Source of the DNA: Klebsiella pneumoniae
GTDB taxonomy: Bacteria > Myxococcota_A > UBA796 > GCA-2862545
DNA: 37,515 bases
Assembly: GCA_945861065.1 (NCBI GenBank)
Contig: CAMASI010000043.1
Location: forward strand, 1 to 37,515
Direction of reading: 5' to 3'
In this document: positions 15,203 to 24,024 of the stretch, piece after piece
Position numbering within the stretch: position 1 is the stretch's first letter
How the letters are laid out: every line of letters starts with the position of its first letter
Notes under the pieces: generated by a model
What the model was told of the DNA's origin: nothing
Database searches by the model: none
Seen by the model: the letters and a program-made list of their open reading frames with translations, nothing else
Made by a program: the position numbers and the translations under genes

Positions 15203-15224
15203 CGATGATCTCCGCCCGGTCCGC

Positions 15225-15247
15225 GACGGATAGCTAACCTACCCGTC
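15225..15247 (-). other. Intergenic hairpin ahead of the MotAB operon
   Basis: GACGGATAG and CTACCCGTC form a 9-bp stem with one mismatch around the loop CTAAC, in the 91-base gap between the acyl-CoA dehydrogenase stop and the first lipoprotein gene. There is no T tract, so it is at best a weak stop signal or a binding site. Confidence 0.35.
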
Positions 15248-15293
15248 GCCCGGAGGTCGCGGTTGTTTGTCGCTGAGAGGATGGAACCCCCGA

Positions 15294-17096
15294 TCAGGCG
15301 AACAGGCCTGGGTCTAGGGCCGTCTCGTCGGCTCCCTGAATGATTTTTCCGTACGCGGTCGCGATGGGCAGCACGTTGCGCACATACCATTTTAGATTCA
15401 GCGCTTTGCCTCGCAAATGGGGAGTCTCGCCCCGTTCTGCGATGATTCGTTTTGCGACGACGGCTTGGTCAAGGGCTTCCAACGCCAATTGCACGGTCCC
15501 AAACATCTTCAGGAACGGTGTGGCCTGAAGGAGGGCCGCTCCGAGTTTGTCTTGCATTCCCAACATACCCAGTGTCATCGCCGTTTGGCCAAGCGCATTG
15601 ACGGACTTTTGCACGGCTTCGGCCTCCTCGCCAAAACCCTCGAATGCTGCAGCCATGCAGGCTGCGAGTGCCTCCTGCATCCACGCTTGAAATACCGCGC
15701 CGCCTTTTTGTCGGAGTTTTCTGCCAAGAAGGTCAAGCGCCTGGATACCGTTTGTGCCTTCGTAAATGGAGCAAATCTTTGCGTCCCGTACGAGTTGTTC
15801 CACTGGGTATTCGCCAATATAGCCGTAGCCGCCGAATACCTGTAGCGCGGTGACGGCCATTTCAAAACCAGTGTCAGTGCAATGCGCCTTGAGGATGGGA
15901 ACCAAAAGCTCAACTTGGGCCAACTCCGCTTCGTGTCCGACGTCGGATTCAGCGATTTCGAAGCGGTGTACGAGCCGATACATCATGGAGCGCATCAATT
16001 CCGCATGCACCTTGAGCGTCATCAGCATGCGCCGCACGTCGGGGTGTGTCGCGATGGGTACTCTGGGCGCCGTGGGATCCTTGAATCGCTCCGCAGACGG
16101 CCCCTGCACACGATCGGCGGCGTAGGTCCGCGCATAATGCCAAGCGGCGCTTGCGACGGAAACACCTTGAGCGCCGACCCCGATCCGGGCTTCGTTCATC
16201 ATCAAGAACATCAGTTCGATGCCGCGATGTTCCGCCCCGACCAACCACGCGCGGCACGGGCCGTTGGCGCCAAGGGCAAGCGTACAGGTCGCTGACCCGT
16301 GGATTCCCATTTTCTCTTCAATGCCGACCACTTTGATGTCGTTGCGACTCGTTAGCGCGAACTGGTCGTCGAAATTGAATTTAGGGACCAGGAACAGGGA
16401 AAGCCCCTTCACGCCAGGCGGGCTGTCCGGTGTGCGGGCGAGTACCAAGTGAATCACGTTTTCAGCGAGGTCGCTGTCTCCGCCGCTGATGAAGATCTTC
16501 TCGCCGACCAGTGTGAACAGACCCGGCTCGTCGAGGCTTGGGACGGCTTTGCAACGGTTTTCGCCCACGTCTGAGCCAGCCCCCGCTTCGGTCAGGCACA
16601 TGGTGCCGGACCACACACCGGACACGAGCCGGGACGCGACGGGGATCTTCAAGTGTGCCGGGGCGTGGCCGTGAACGACTCGGGCCGCGGCGGCGGTCAA
16701 GCCTGGGTACATCTCGAAGGCCATGGATGCGCCGATGAACATCTCGATGACCGCCGTGTACAACGACGGAGGAACGCCCGGACCGCCCACTTCGGGGTCC
16801 GCGGAGACGCTGATCCAGCCGCCATCTGCCATCGCTTTCCACGCTTCTTTGAAACCGTCGGGCGTCGTGACGTTGCCTTCGGAGTCCAACTTGCATCCTT
16901 GGCGGTCACCCACGGCATTGAGCGGCGCCACGACTTCGCAGGACACGCGGCAGGCTTCGTCGAGCAGGCTTCGGTAGGTGGCTTCGTCGAAGTCTGCCCA
17001 GCGAGGCACTTTCTGAAGCTTGACGTCGATATCAAGCTGATCGAACAGGCAAAAAGCGATGTCTTCGAGGTCAGGACGCCATTTGAGGGCTGGCAT
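15294..17096 (-). CDS. Acyl-CoA dehydrogenase, long form (AcdA/DmdC type)
   Basis: A 600-residue flavin-dependent acyl-CoA dehydrogenase that would form an enoyl-CoA by alpha-beta oxidation. Family signs are CLTEAGAGSDVGENRCKA (flavin and substrate region), LVGEKIFISGGDSDLAEN, the KMGIHGSATCTL segment, LQVFGGYGYIGEYPVEQLVRD and the catalytic glutamate region ICSIYEGTNGIQALDLLGRKL. The last 120 residues form the extra C-terminal helical domain of the 600-residue class, whose members include 3-methylmercaptopropionyl-CoA dehydrogenase; the true substrate cannot be told from sequence. The ATG at 17096 has a GGAG site seven bases upstream. It diverges from the kinase gene and is followed by the MotAB run, to which it seems unrelated. 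Confidence 0.95.
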   Translation of the reverse strand: MPALKWRPDLEDIAFCLFDQLDIDVKLQKVPRWADFDEATYRSLLDEACRVSCEVVAPLNAVGDRQGCKLDSEGNVTTPDGFKEAWKAMADGGWISVSADPEVGGPGVPPSLYTAVIEMFIGASMAFEMYPGLTAAAARVVHGHAPAHLKIPVASRLVSGVWSGTMCLTEAGAGSDVGENRCKAVPSLDEPGLFTLVGEKIFISGGDSDLAENVIHLVLARTPDSPPGVKGLSLFLVPKFNFDDQFALTSRNDIKVVGIEEKMGIHGSATCTLALGANGPCRAWLVGAEHRGIELMFLMMNEARIGVGAQGVSVASAAWHYARTYAADRVQGPSAERFKDPTAPRVPIATHPDVRRMLMTLKVHAELMRSMMYRLVHRFEIAESDVGHEAELAQVELLVPILKAHCTDTGFEMAVTALQVFGGYGYIGEYPVEQLVRDAKICSIYEGTNGIQALDLLGRKLRQKGGAVFQAWMQEALAACMAAAFEGFGEEAEAVQKSVNALGQTAMTLGMLGMQDKLGAALLQATPFLKMFGTVQLALEALDQAVVAKRIIAERGETPHLRGKALNLKWYVRNVLPIATAYGKIIQGADETALDPGLFA

Positions 17097-17135
17097 GGTG
17101 GGTCTCCGGACGGGCCGTGTACCGCAAATGCCGCG

Positions 17136-18101
17136 TTGCTGCGAGGGCGGGATAGGTGTGACCTGAGGGCAAGGCCACTGGAGCCGCTTGAACCGGGCAC
17201 GCTACTCGGTGACCAATACCGCATCGTCCGACTTGTGGCGCGAGGCTCGATGGGGCTGGTGTACGAGGCCACAGACGTGCGCGATGGGTCACGAGCAGCC
17301 ATCAAGGTGCTGCTAGACACCGGGTCGGACGACGAGCGACGGCTTCTTGCCGACCTGTTTGACATTGAGGTGGAAGCGCTCAGGCGGATGAATCACCCTA
17401 TGGCGGCCCGGCTTTTCGGTGAGGGCACGAATCCACGGTGGCTGGCGATGCCGTTTTTCGACGGCGAACGGCTAGGAGATGTTCTTCTTCGTGGCCCATT
17501 GCCGTGGACCCGCGTGGTCACCATTGCCCAAGGCTTGTGCGCGGCACTTGGCGCCGCGCACGAAAAGGGAATCATTCACAGGGACGTCAAACCGTCGAAC
17601 GTGTTGCTACTACCAGGCGACCAGGTAGTTTTGCTCGATTTCGGTGTCGCTCGGTTGTCGGATCGTCACGACCCTACGTCCAGGGCGGACCCCGAGCGTG
17701 TGTTTGGGAGCCCGCATACGGTTGCGCCGGAGCAGGTGGGGCGGCTCCCTACGGATGCGCGCACCGACGTGTATGGCCTTGGGATTCTGATGTTCCGCCT
17801 ACTGTCCGGCACTTGGCCTTACCATGGCGCGGGTCGCCGCCAGACCCTTGAGGCTCACCTGGAGAAGCGGGCCCCCGACGTACGGAAATCCGTGCCTGAT
17901 GCTGAAATTCCTCATGGACTCGCCACAGTCGTACTGAAGGCGATGGCGCGAATGCCCGAGGAACGTTTCCCGTCGACGAATGCGTTGTCGGCCGCACTTG
18001 GCACCGTGGCCAATACCGACGGCCTCGTGGTGTCTGCGCTCGTGGGACTCATTTTTTCTGTACTTATGATCGGTGCAGTGTGGTGGGTGACCGCGAGTTG
18101 A
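17136..18101 (+). CDS. Eukaryote-like Ser/Thr protein kinase with C-terminal membrane anchor
   Basis: A kinase of about 321 residues. The order is: glycine loop LVARGSMGLVYEA, ATP lysine in AAIKVLL, catalytic loop IIHRDVKPSNVLLL, metal-binding LLDFGVARL, an activation segment ending TVAPEQ (close to APE) and DVYGLGILMFRLLSG. All active residues are present. A single membrane helix closes the protein (LVVSALVGLIFSVLMIGAVWW) with only four residues beyond it, so there is no external sensor. The start is uncertain: TTG at 17136 has no clear ribosome site, and CTG at 17163 lies behind an AGG; no ATG fits without running through the divergent gene. It ends three bases from the convergent beta-propeller gene. 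Confidence 0.9.
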   Translation: MLRGRDRCDLRARPLEPLEPGTLLGDQYRIVRLVARGSMGLVYEATDVRDGSRAAIKVLLDTGSDDERRLLADLFDIEVEALRRMNHPMAARLFGEGTNPRWLAMPFFDGERLGDVLLRGPLPWTRVVTIAQGLCAALGAAHEKGIIHRDVKPSNVLLLPGDQVVLLDFGVARLSDRHDPTSRADPERVFGSPHTVAPEQVGRLPTDARTDVYGLGILMFRLLSGTWPYHGAGRRQTLEAHLEKRAPDVRKSVPDAEIPHGLATVVLKAMARMPEERFPSTNALSAALGTVANTDGLVVSALVGLIFSVLMIGAVWWVTAS

Positions 18102-18104
18102 GCC

Positions 18105-19214
18105 TCAGTTGTCGAGTTTGGTGCGATTCACGTCAGGCGTGTCCAGTTCGCTGACGGTCCACAACCAATCATTTTGGTCGTCAAACGCAATCGACTCGCC
18201 CTGGAGTTCACTCGGCAGGTCGATTTCGCACGGCTTGCTGTCAAATGCGGCGTCGAAAGGCTGTGCCTGGTCGCGTCTCCACAACCAAGCCGTGCTGCTA
18301 TACGTACGGACGACAATTCGGTCACCGAGCGGGCTGATGTCGCCGCCTGTTGTGGCGCCACCCGACAGCGGTTCCTGGGAGAAATCGAGGGTCAGGACCT
18401 CCTCCAATAGGTCGCTGCCTTCCGTGTGTGGTGCTGGTTTTCGCCACAACGTGGCCGGTCCCGAAGAGTCCTTGGTGAGAATATACAGGTCGTCGTTGAC
18501 GGGGTCGACCATGAGCGTTTCTGCGTCATGAGGGGCGTCAGGGTACGTCAGAACCATTTCAAAGCCGTCGACTTCGTCTGAGTTGGCGTTCATCGCTGGT
18601 TCTTCGATCACGGCGACCCGAACTTCGGATCGATCCAGCGGGTCGTTGTCGCCGATGTCAGCGACGTAAATCCGCGACACGCCATCGGAGTTACTGCGAG
18701 AAACTGCGATATCCTCCCAGTCGCGAGCCGTGGCCCACGGAAGGGAAAAGGTACCCGTCACCTCGCCCGAAGTGGAGATGGCCACTACGTCTGGCGGGTT
18801 GTTGGCATCTTCGATGACGTACAAGCGGTCGGAATCTACACGACTTTTCGCGACGCCGCTAATTTCATTGAGTGTCGTGGTTGTGACCTCGCCGGTGGCC
18901 TTTTGCAGGCCGGTAGTTGGGCATTTCGCGGATTCGACGATCACAGTGAGCGTGGCGGTGGCCGTCGTGTCTCCGGAAATGGCGAGAACATTCACCTCCG
19001 CCTCGCCAGAAGCGAGGAAGGTCCAATCCACGTCCGCGCCGGTCGCAGATCCACTGGGGAAGGTCCATTCAAAGGAAGCGTCTTCGTCGGAATCCGCGTG
19101 AAAGGACGTGGTGAAGGGGATGTTTCCAACGTCCTCGTCGGCGGACACCGAGATTGTGAACGCGCCCTTGCCAAGAAGCGGACCCCCGCACGCAATCCAC
19201 CACAGCCAGATCAA
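18105..19214 (-). CDS. Lipoprotein with Ig/PKD-like domain and beta-propeller
   Basis: About 369 residues. The TTG at 19214 overlaps the previous stop as TTGA and has GGAG five bases upstream; it gives an unusually short lipoprotein signal, MIWLWWIAC. A TTG at 19247 has no such site. After the cysteine comes a PKD/Ig-like domain of about 90 residues (ASFEWTFPSGSATGADVDW, TATATLTVIVE). A propeller-like domain follows, with ARDWEDIAVSRSNSDG, IYVADIGDNDPLDRSEV, TYPDAPHDAETLMVDPVND and a closing WLWTVSELDTP. Propellers with a DWEDIA and DIGDN pattern occur in secreted proteins of unknown role, so a surface binding or enzymatic function is possible. It is the last gene of the thioredoxin-led operon. 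Confidence 0.8.
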   Translation of the reverse strand: MIWLWWIACGGPLLGKGAFTISVSADEDVGNIPFTTSFHADSDEDASFEWTFPSGSATGADVDWTFLASGEAEVNVLAISGDTTATATLTVIVESAKCPTTGLQKATGEVTTTTLNEISGVAKSRVDSDRLYVIEDANNPPDVVAISTSGEVTGTFSLPWATARDWEDIAVSRSNSDGVSRIYVADIGDNDPLDRSEVRVAVIEEPAMNANSDEVDGFEMVLTYPDAPHDAETLMVDPVNDDLYILTKDSSGPATLWRKPAPHTEGSDLLEEVLTLDFSQEPLSGGATTGGDISPLGDRIVVRTYSSTAWLWRRDQAQPFDAAFDSKPCEIDLPSELQGESIAFDDQNDWLWTVSELDTPDVNRTKLDN

Positions 19215-20032
19215 TTGGGCTCCGTAGCGGTCAGTACCGCCAGCCAAGAAGAGGGGTAAACATGGCGTTCTCGCGCATATTGATCGGCGAGATCGGAGGC
19301 CGTCACCTTTTTTTCAACGCCCCAACCCAAGGGTTCCACCAACGCTGAAAGTTCTGTCGGCGCCAGCGGAAATGTCAACGGCTCACCGATGGCGCCCAGC
19401 ACCGCCGCATGGAGGCGCTGGATGCGATTGCTCGGGGCTTGCCAGAAATCTGCGACCAAGTTCGACCCGCGGCCGACAATGTGGTGAAGCGTGTCGAGCG
19501 TCTCCACGACGGCGGGCCGGCTCAAATACATGGTGACGCCCTCCCAAACCACCATCACCCTGCTCCCAAATGGAAATCCGCCGTCTCGAAGCACGTCCGC
19601 AAGCCGCTGGCTTTCAAAATCGCAGCTGAGTCGAACGACTTGGGCCGTGGGCATCTTTCGGGCTCTGGCGACCTTCGCGGCAGCGGTGGCGGGGTGGTCG
19701 ACTTCCCAGAAACGTCCAAGCCCGATACGGTCGGCAAACCGCCACGGCCGGGTGTCGTAGCCGGCGCCGAGCAGCAGTACGTCCGTGACCCCCGACCGAA
19801 TCGACCGCTCCACTTCGTCGTCGATGAATCGGTGCCGAAGCGCGATGGTATTTCCGAGACCTCGAAACCCGTGTATCAAGGGGCGAGCAACGGGGGCGTA
19901 CAGCAGGGCGGCTGCGGCGGGGCCGAGAAACCGCTCGGACCAGGGATCTTCGAGAATTCGGTCGGATCGGCGCAGTTCCGCTGCGCGATACCAACAAACT
20001 GCCTGGGCCGTCCAGCTGGGTCCGCCTCGCAT
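19211..20032 (-). CDS. SAM-dependent methyltransferase, LCM/TIGR00027 family
   Basis: A 273-residue class I methyltransferase of the leucine carboxyl methyltransferase-like group. It shows the early SWTAQAVCWYRAAE segment, the DPWSERFLG region, the SAM-binding VLLLGAGYDTRPWRF, the acidic EVDHPATAAAK and VVWEGVTMYLSRPAV. These match the family over its whole length. The start at 20032 follows the previous stop by a single base (TGAGATG); an in-frame start at 20065 would overlap the preceding gene. The family acts on small molecules, often in natural product pathways, and the substrate here is unknown. It is coupled to the beta-propeller lipoprotein by TTGA. Confidence 0.9.
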   Translation of the reverse strand: MRGGPSWTAQAVCWYRAAELRRSDRILEDPWSERFLGPAAAALLYAPVARPLIHGFRGLGNTIALRHRFIDDEVERSIRSGVTDVLLLGAGYDTRPWRFADRIGLGRFWEVDHPATAAAKVARARKMPTAQVVRLSCDFESQRLADVLRDGGFPFGSRVMVVWEGVTMYLSRPAVVETLDTLHHIVGRGSNLVADFWQAPSNRIQRLHAAVLGAIGEPLTFPLAPTELSALVEPLGWGVEKKVTASDLADQYARERHVYPSSWLAVLTATEPN

Positions 20033-20033
20033 C

Positions 20034-20891
20034 TCAGTGTGCCGCCACGGCGGAAGCACCGGCACACACGAACGAGCCTAACAACACCGCAGCTAACAAC
20101 ACGGTGGGAATGGCGACCGCGAAGAACAACTTCCACTTGCTCCACGGCGCAGTTCCGACAAAAATGCCGTTTTGGCCGTTGACGACGACCCGGTAGGGCA
20201 CGTCACCATACCGGTACGCGCCGATCCATACGGGCAGGAGGATGGGGCGGCCGGCGAGACCATGCGCCACCGAGCTCGTACGCACAGAAATCAAATCGTG
20301 GGCCTGGGAAATCGATTCTCCATGAAGGGTGCGCATTTCCTCTTGAGCAGCCTCCCGAAGCCCCGCTTGGGTCTGCGTACTGACTTCGAACGGCTCTTCT
20401 GGCGTCGTTCTGGAAAAGGCGCGCGTCTTTTGTTCGTCCCATGAGCCGAGATCACGGAGTTCACTCGGCCGCAAGGCTGCCGACGCTGGAACGACGATTT
20501 GTTCGAAGTTCTTGGTTTCCGCGCCGGTGGTAGGGCGCTTTCCAGATTTCGTTGCCGCGGAAACCAGTCCGGCCCAAGTGGTCTCGAGGCGGCCGGACCA
20601 GGCCCACGCTGGAACGAGAATGCGACGCAGTGTCACGCGCGACCCCGCAAGATCCGAAGGAAACCACCACGATGACTTCGCAAATTTGTGAAAAGCGGCC
20701 TGGGCTGCGGTTTCGTCCACGTCAAAGGGCAACCAGGTTTCGGGCTCCAGGATGGCACCGTCTGGCTTGAACTGGCGCAACGCGCAAGGGTCCGCACCGC
20801 AAAACAAACAGCAGGGCAGGGGACGACCCGGCACTGCCGCCATCGAACCGCCACAACCATCGCAACGGACGGCAGAAATCTCTGCGCTCAT
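20034..20891 (-). CDS. Zinc-ribbon membrane protein, paralogue 2
   Basis: A 285-residue protein starting with a zinc ribbon (VRCDGCGGSM and LPCCLFCGADP), followed by the soluble segment PFDVDETAAQAAFHKFAKSSWW, a conserved-looking ILVPAWAWSGRLETTWAGLV, and the end module ILLPVWIGAYRYGDVPYRV with VVNGQNGIFVGTAPWSKWK, then one membrane helix (LFFAVAIPTVLLAAVLLGSFV). Proteins of this layout are often mislabelled as PriA-like helicases because of the ribbon; no helicase motif is present. The ATG overlaps the stop of the sister gene (ATGA), and the two share the same plan with low identity, as an old tandem duplication would. Function unknown; a membrane-bound stress or secretion factor is possible. 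Confidence 0.8.
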   Translation of the reverse strand: MSAEISAVRCDGCGGSMAAVPGRPLPCCLFCGADPCALRQFKPDGAILEPETWLPFDVDETAAQAAFHKFAKSSWWFPSDLAGSRVTLRRILVPAWAWSGRLETTWAGLVSAATKSGKRPTTGAETKNFEQIVVPASAALRPSELRDLGSWDEQKTRAFSRTTPEEPFEVSTQTQAGLREAAQEEMRTLHGESISQAHDLISVRTSSVAHGLAGRPILLPVWIGAYRYGDVPYRVVVNGQNGIFVGTAPWSKWKLFFAVAIPTVLLAAVLLGSFVCAGASAVAAH

Positions 20892-21805
20892 CGAGACACC
20901 GCTGCCATCAACCCGGAGCACAATGCTGCGGCGAATACGACGGACCCCGCTAACAATACGATGGCGGCAACCGCACATCCAACCTTGGCCCACGACCGCG
21001 GGACCGTGCCTGCGACCTCGCCAGTCTGGCCATTGACGAGCAACCGCAGCGGACCCTGCGGTCCGCGAACCGATGCGACCCACACGGGCAATAACGACAA
21101 TCGGATGGCGTGGATTTTCAGTTCTGTTTTTGCTTCCAGGTCGCCATACACGTCCCCAGGCAGCAGGTTTTCCGCTATTTCCTCCAATTCCCGCTTTTCC
21201 AATTCCGCGTGGGCGACCCGTTTGGCTTCGTCTTGGGAGACGGTGGGGATCTCGGCAGCCACGCCGGCAACAAGCGCCTCCGTCCAAGGCATGGCTCTGC
21301 CCAGGTCGTAGGGTTCCAGGGCGTTGGAATCGGCCTCCACGAGCCCACGGGAGGCCGATACGAGGTGGTCAAACCAATGTTTGTTGTGGGTCCCTGTCGT
21401 CGGGAACCATTCCGTTTCTTGCACGACCCGGGTCCGGGTCACCGTCTTGCCATTTTCCCGGGTCGTATACGTCTCGGTGCGATACCAATGAATGCCAACA
21501 CGCGCGGACCAGTCGCTTTGCGCGTGCGCTTCGTAACGGTAGAAGGGCACGAAAACGCCGTCGATGGCCTCCGCTTTCGCGGCGTTGCGGACGGACTGGG
21601 GTGCGAACCATTGGCGTGCGAGAAATGCGCGAAGCAGGTCGCTCGCCTGTTCCCGGGTGACGTCGAACGGGACCACGGAATCGATGGTTTCGATGACGAC
21701 ATCGCTCGCCACCAGCGGGCTGTCGCAAAACGCGCAGCTGGTGGACATTCGGTCGTCGGCGAGCACCACTTCGGCCCCGCATTGTGAGCAGCGTCGAACC
21801 GCCAT
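20888..21805 (-). CDS. Zinc-ribbon membrane protein, paralogue 1
   Basis: A 305-residue protein with a zinc ribbon (RRCSQCGAEV and SCAFCDSPLV), then VPFDVTREQASDLLRAFLAR, GVFVPFYRYEAHAQSDWSAR, a central region with the repeated Thr/Tyr stretch WYRTETYTTRENG, LPGDVYGDLEAKTELKIHAI, the conserved LSLLPVWVASVRGP with LLVNGQTGEVAGTVPRSW, and a C-terminal membrane helix (VAAIVLLAGSVVFAAALCSG). This is the full layout of the family. The ATG start is 10 bases after the MFS gene. It shares the ribbon, PFDV, LPVW and VNGQ/VAGT modules with the following gene. No reaction is known for the family. Confidence 0.82.
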   Translation of the reverse strand: MAVRRCSQCGAEVVLADDRMSTSCAFCDSPLVASDVVIETIDSVVPFDVTREQASDLLRAFLARQWFAPQSVRNAAKAEAIDGVFVPFYRYEAHAQSDWSARVGIHWYRTETYTTRENGKTVTRTRVVQETEWFPTTGTHNKHWFDHLVSASRGLVEADSNALEPYDLGRAMPWTEALVAGVAAEIPTVSQDEAKRVAHAELEKRELEEIAENLLPGDVYGDLEAKTELKIHAIRLSLLPVWVASVRGPQGPLRLLVNGQTGEVAGTVPRSWAKVGCAVAAIVLLAGSVVFAAALCSGLMAAVSR

Positions 21806-21815
21806 TGCACTGCCA

Positions 21816-23054
21816 CTAACCCGCGGAGCCGGCGCGGATGTCTGCGAGGGTGTCCACGCGACGCAAAGCCGGGCTCAAGCCAGAAGCCAAGGCCACGATT
21901 CCGAGCGTGCCGAATCCACCAGCAACCACGGCACCGACCGGGCCGATTGCCGTGGCCAGCAAACCACTTTCCAGTTCGCCGAGTTCATTGGATGCGCCGA
22001 TGAATACGAACTCCACGGCGCTTACGCGACCCCTCACGGCATCGGGCGTAGCGAGCTGCACGACAATTTGGCGGATCCACACGCTGATTCCGTCCGTCGC
22101 CCCGACGAGCACGAGGAACAACAGCGCCGGCAGAAACGTCGTGGAGAGTCCGAATCCGATCGTCGCAAGTCCAAACGCTCCGACCGAGGCGTACAGCGTC
22201 CAGCCGATACGACGTGTTGGGGGTCGTGCGGTGATCCACACGGCCATTACGAGGGCACCCACCGCGGGTGCTGCACGCAGCGCGCCGAACCCGACGGGCC
22301 CCACGTGCAAGATGTCGCGCGCATAGACCGGCAAGAGCGCCACCGCGCCCCCGAGCAGGACGGCAAACAGGTCGAGGCTGATCGCACCCAGCAGGATTGG
22401 GTGGTCGAAGACCAAGCGGAGGCCGGCCATGGCGTCGGACCAAGTCGTCGGCCGTTGCGAGCGGTCGGCGGGCCGGATGGGGCGAACACCCCGCAAGGCG
22501 ATCAGCCCCAGCGTCAGCAGGCCTGCGGCAACGGCGTAGGCGCCCGTTGTGTCGATGAACGCCGTGCACACGCCGCCCATCGCAGGTCCGAGAATGACCC
22601 CGACGCTAAACGTGGTGCTGCTCCATGCGGCGGCGGCGCTGAAGTCCTCCGGTTCGACCAAACTGGGCAGGAGTGCAGGTCCGGCGGCAGCCGACAAGGC
22701 CCGGGCGGAACCAAGCACGAGAAGCGTCGCCAAGATGCCGGTGAACGAGGGCACTGCAGCCAGGGACAACAGCCACAAACAGACCGTCCCGAGCCAGGCC
22801 CCGGCCCAGGCGACCCAAACAACCCGCTTTCGGTCGTAACGATCGGCGAGCGAGCCGGTGACGGGCCACAGGAACAACAGCGGGAGGAACTGGATTCCAC
22901 CGACGAGCCCGAGCGCCGTCGTACTGTTGGTGAGCATATAGACCTGCCAGCCGACCGCTACGGACACGATCTGCATGGCCAAGATGCTGAACAACCGGGC
23001 AAGTTGGTACCGCACAAAGGACGGCGACGAGAAGGGTGCGGTGCTGCGACTCAC
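21816..23054 (-). CDS. MFS exporter, EntS-like (MFS_3) group
   Basis: A 412-residue major facilitator with about 12 membrane helices. Family signs are the loop GSLADRYDRKRVVWVAW after helix two, the mid-segment PALLPSLVEPEDFSAAAAW, GPAMGGVCTAFIDTTGAY and, near the end, VRGRVSAVEFVFIGASNELG and ESG, which is typical of enterobactin-exporter-like members. Cargo cannot be read from sequence. The GTG at 23054 overlaps the previous stop (GTGA) and has GGGAG eight bases upstream; a farther start at 23087 would only add a polar tail. It follows the DUF2064 gene, so it might export what the neighbouring enzymes make or detoxify (inference). Confidence 0.88.
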   Translation of the reverse strand: MSRSTAPFSSPSFVRYQLARLFSILAMQIVSVAVGWQVYMLTNSTTALGLVGGIQFLPLLFLWPVTGSLADRYDRKRVVWVAWAGAWLGTVCLWLLSLAAVPSFTGILATLLVLGSARALSAAAGPALLPSLVEPEDFSAAAAWSSTTFSVGVILGPAMGGVCTAFIDTTGAYAVAAGLLTLGLIALRGVRPIRPADRSQRPTTWSDAMAGLRLVFDHPILLGAISLDLFAVLLGGAVALLPVYARDILHVGPVGFGALRAAPAVGALVMAVWITARPPTRRIGWTLYASVGAFGLATIGFGLSTTFLPALLFLVLVGATDGISVWIRQIVVQLATPDAVRGRVSAVEFVFIGASNELGELESGLLATAIGPVGAVVAGGFGTLGIVALASGLSPALRRVDTLADIRAGSAG

Positions 23055-23659
23055 CGAATCCGCTCCCACACGTCCCGGGTCGTGCACGGCCCGAGACGAT
23101 CGATGTCGGCGACCTCATCGACGTCGAAGTGTGTGGGCAGGTGGGCGACGGACAATCCGGCGGCGCGTGCAGCTTGCGTCGCGTCGTGCAATGTGTGCGC
23201 CGTGGACCACCGGACCGCTTTGAGGTCGACGGACGCTCGTAGCCCCATCAATACGAAACCGCCGTCTGTAGACGGAATGAAGACCGCACCGGTCTCGGCC
23301 AGGGCGTCCGCCGCTGCCACGACGCAACTCGCAGGCAGGTCGGGGCTGTCACCCCCAAGGAAGATCACAGCACGCGCCTCGGTGAGCCCTCGTAGGGTCA
23401 GCGCCGTCAATCGGTCGGCAAGGTCTCCCGAACCTTGATCCCAAGATTCGTCTGGCGAAAACGGGTAGGCCGCAACAGGCCCGTCGGTCGCAAGCACACG
23501 CCGGAACCCGGCTCGGCCGAGCACATCCCAACAATCCTGTACCATCGCACCGGCGAGTTCTTTCGCCCGTACGGCCCCGAGGCGCTTTGCCAGCCGGGTC
23601 TTTGAGGAGGGTCCTGGCGCCCGAGACACCAGGATCGCCAGAATTGGCCCTCGACTCAC
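23051..23659 (-). CDS. DUF2064 / TIGR04282 glycosyltransferase-like protein
   Basis: A 202-residue nucleotide-sugar transferase-like protein (GT-A fold). Signs are the start ILAILVSRAPGPSSKTRLAK, the metal and nucleotide segment VIFLGGDSPDLPASCV, the GAVFIPSTDGGFVLMGLR strand pair and LPTHFDVDEVADIDRL. The family is often named for arsenosugar biosynthesis when next to the radical SAM gene arsS; no arsS is seen here, so that role is not claimed. The GTG at 23659 overlaps the rhodanese stop (GTGA); a longer frame upstream adds only a basic tail. It precedes the exporter gene. Confidence 0.88.
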   Translation of the reverse strand: MSRGPILAILVSRAPGPSSKTRLAKRLGAVRAKELAGAMVQDCWDVLGRAGFRRVLATDGPVAAYPFSPDESWDQGSGDLADRLTALTLRGLTEARAVIFLGGDSPDLPASCVVAAADALAETGAVFIPSTDGGFVLMGLRASVDLKAVRWSTAHTLHDATQAARAAGLSVAHLPTHFDVDEVADIDRLGPCTTRDVWERIR

Positions 23660-24024
23660 GTTTCGACCGGAGCCCCGGCGGAAGTCCATGCCCGCCAGCC
23701 GCCGTCGAGCGACCACACGTCGGTGTAGCCCATCTCGGCGAGCGACCGGGCGGCAAGCGCGGAGCGGTAGCCGCCACCGCAGTACAACACCAACCTACGC
23801 CCTACCTCAGGCAGGCGGCCTTCGATGTCGCGCTCCAGCACGCCGCGCGACAAGAACACGGCTCCGGCGGCATGGCCGGCCGCCCATTCAGATTCCTCAC
23901 GGACGTCCACGAGATCAAAATCGAATCCGTCCGCTCGCCACGATGCCACCTCGCTGATCGTACATTCCTGTACTTGTTTGCGCGCGGCCTCGCAGACGGC
24001 GAGAAATCGGGGATTGTGCTTCAA
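23656..24024 (-). CDS. Single-domain rhodanese-like sulfurtransferase
   Basis: A 122-residue rhodanese. It contains FDLVDVREESEWAAGHAAGA, the active cysteine (Cys82) in the loop CGGGYRSALAA and the closing DVWSLDGGWRAWTSAG, so the active-site loop is complete. It would carry persulfide sulfur; a sulfur or redox duty agrees with the thioredoxin in the same operon. The start is TTG at 24024 overlapping the previous stop (TTGA). No signal peptide is seen, so it acts in the cytoplasm. Confidence 0.92.
   Translation of the reverse strand: MKHNPRFLAVCEAARKQVQECTISEVASWRADGFDFDLVDVREESEWAAGHAAGAVFLSRGVLERDIEGRLPEVGRRLVLYCGGGYRSALAARSLAEMGYTDVWSLDGGWRAWTSAGAPVET

Noticed and set aside
20034..21805. 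PriA-like helicases
   Set aside because: Only a zinc ribbon is shared; Walker motifs and helicase motifs are missing.
23051..23659. Arsenosugar biosynthesis enzyme
   Set aside because: The family name comes from a context with arsS, which is absent here; only the general fold is claimed.
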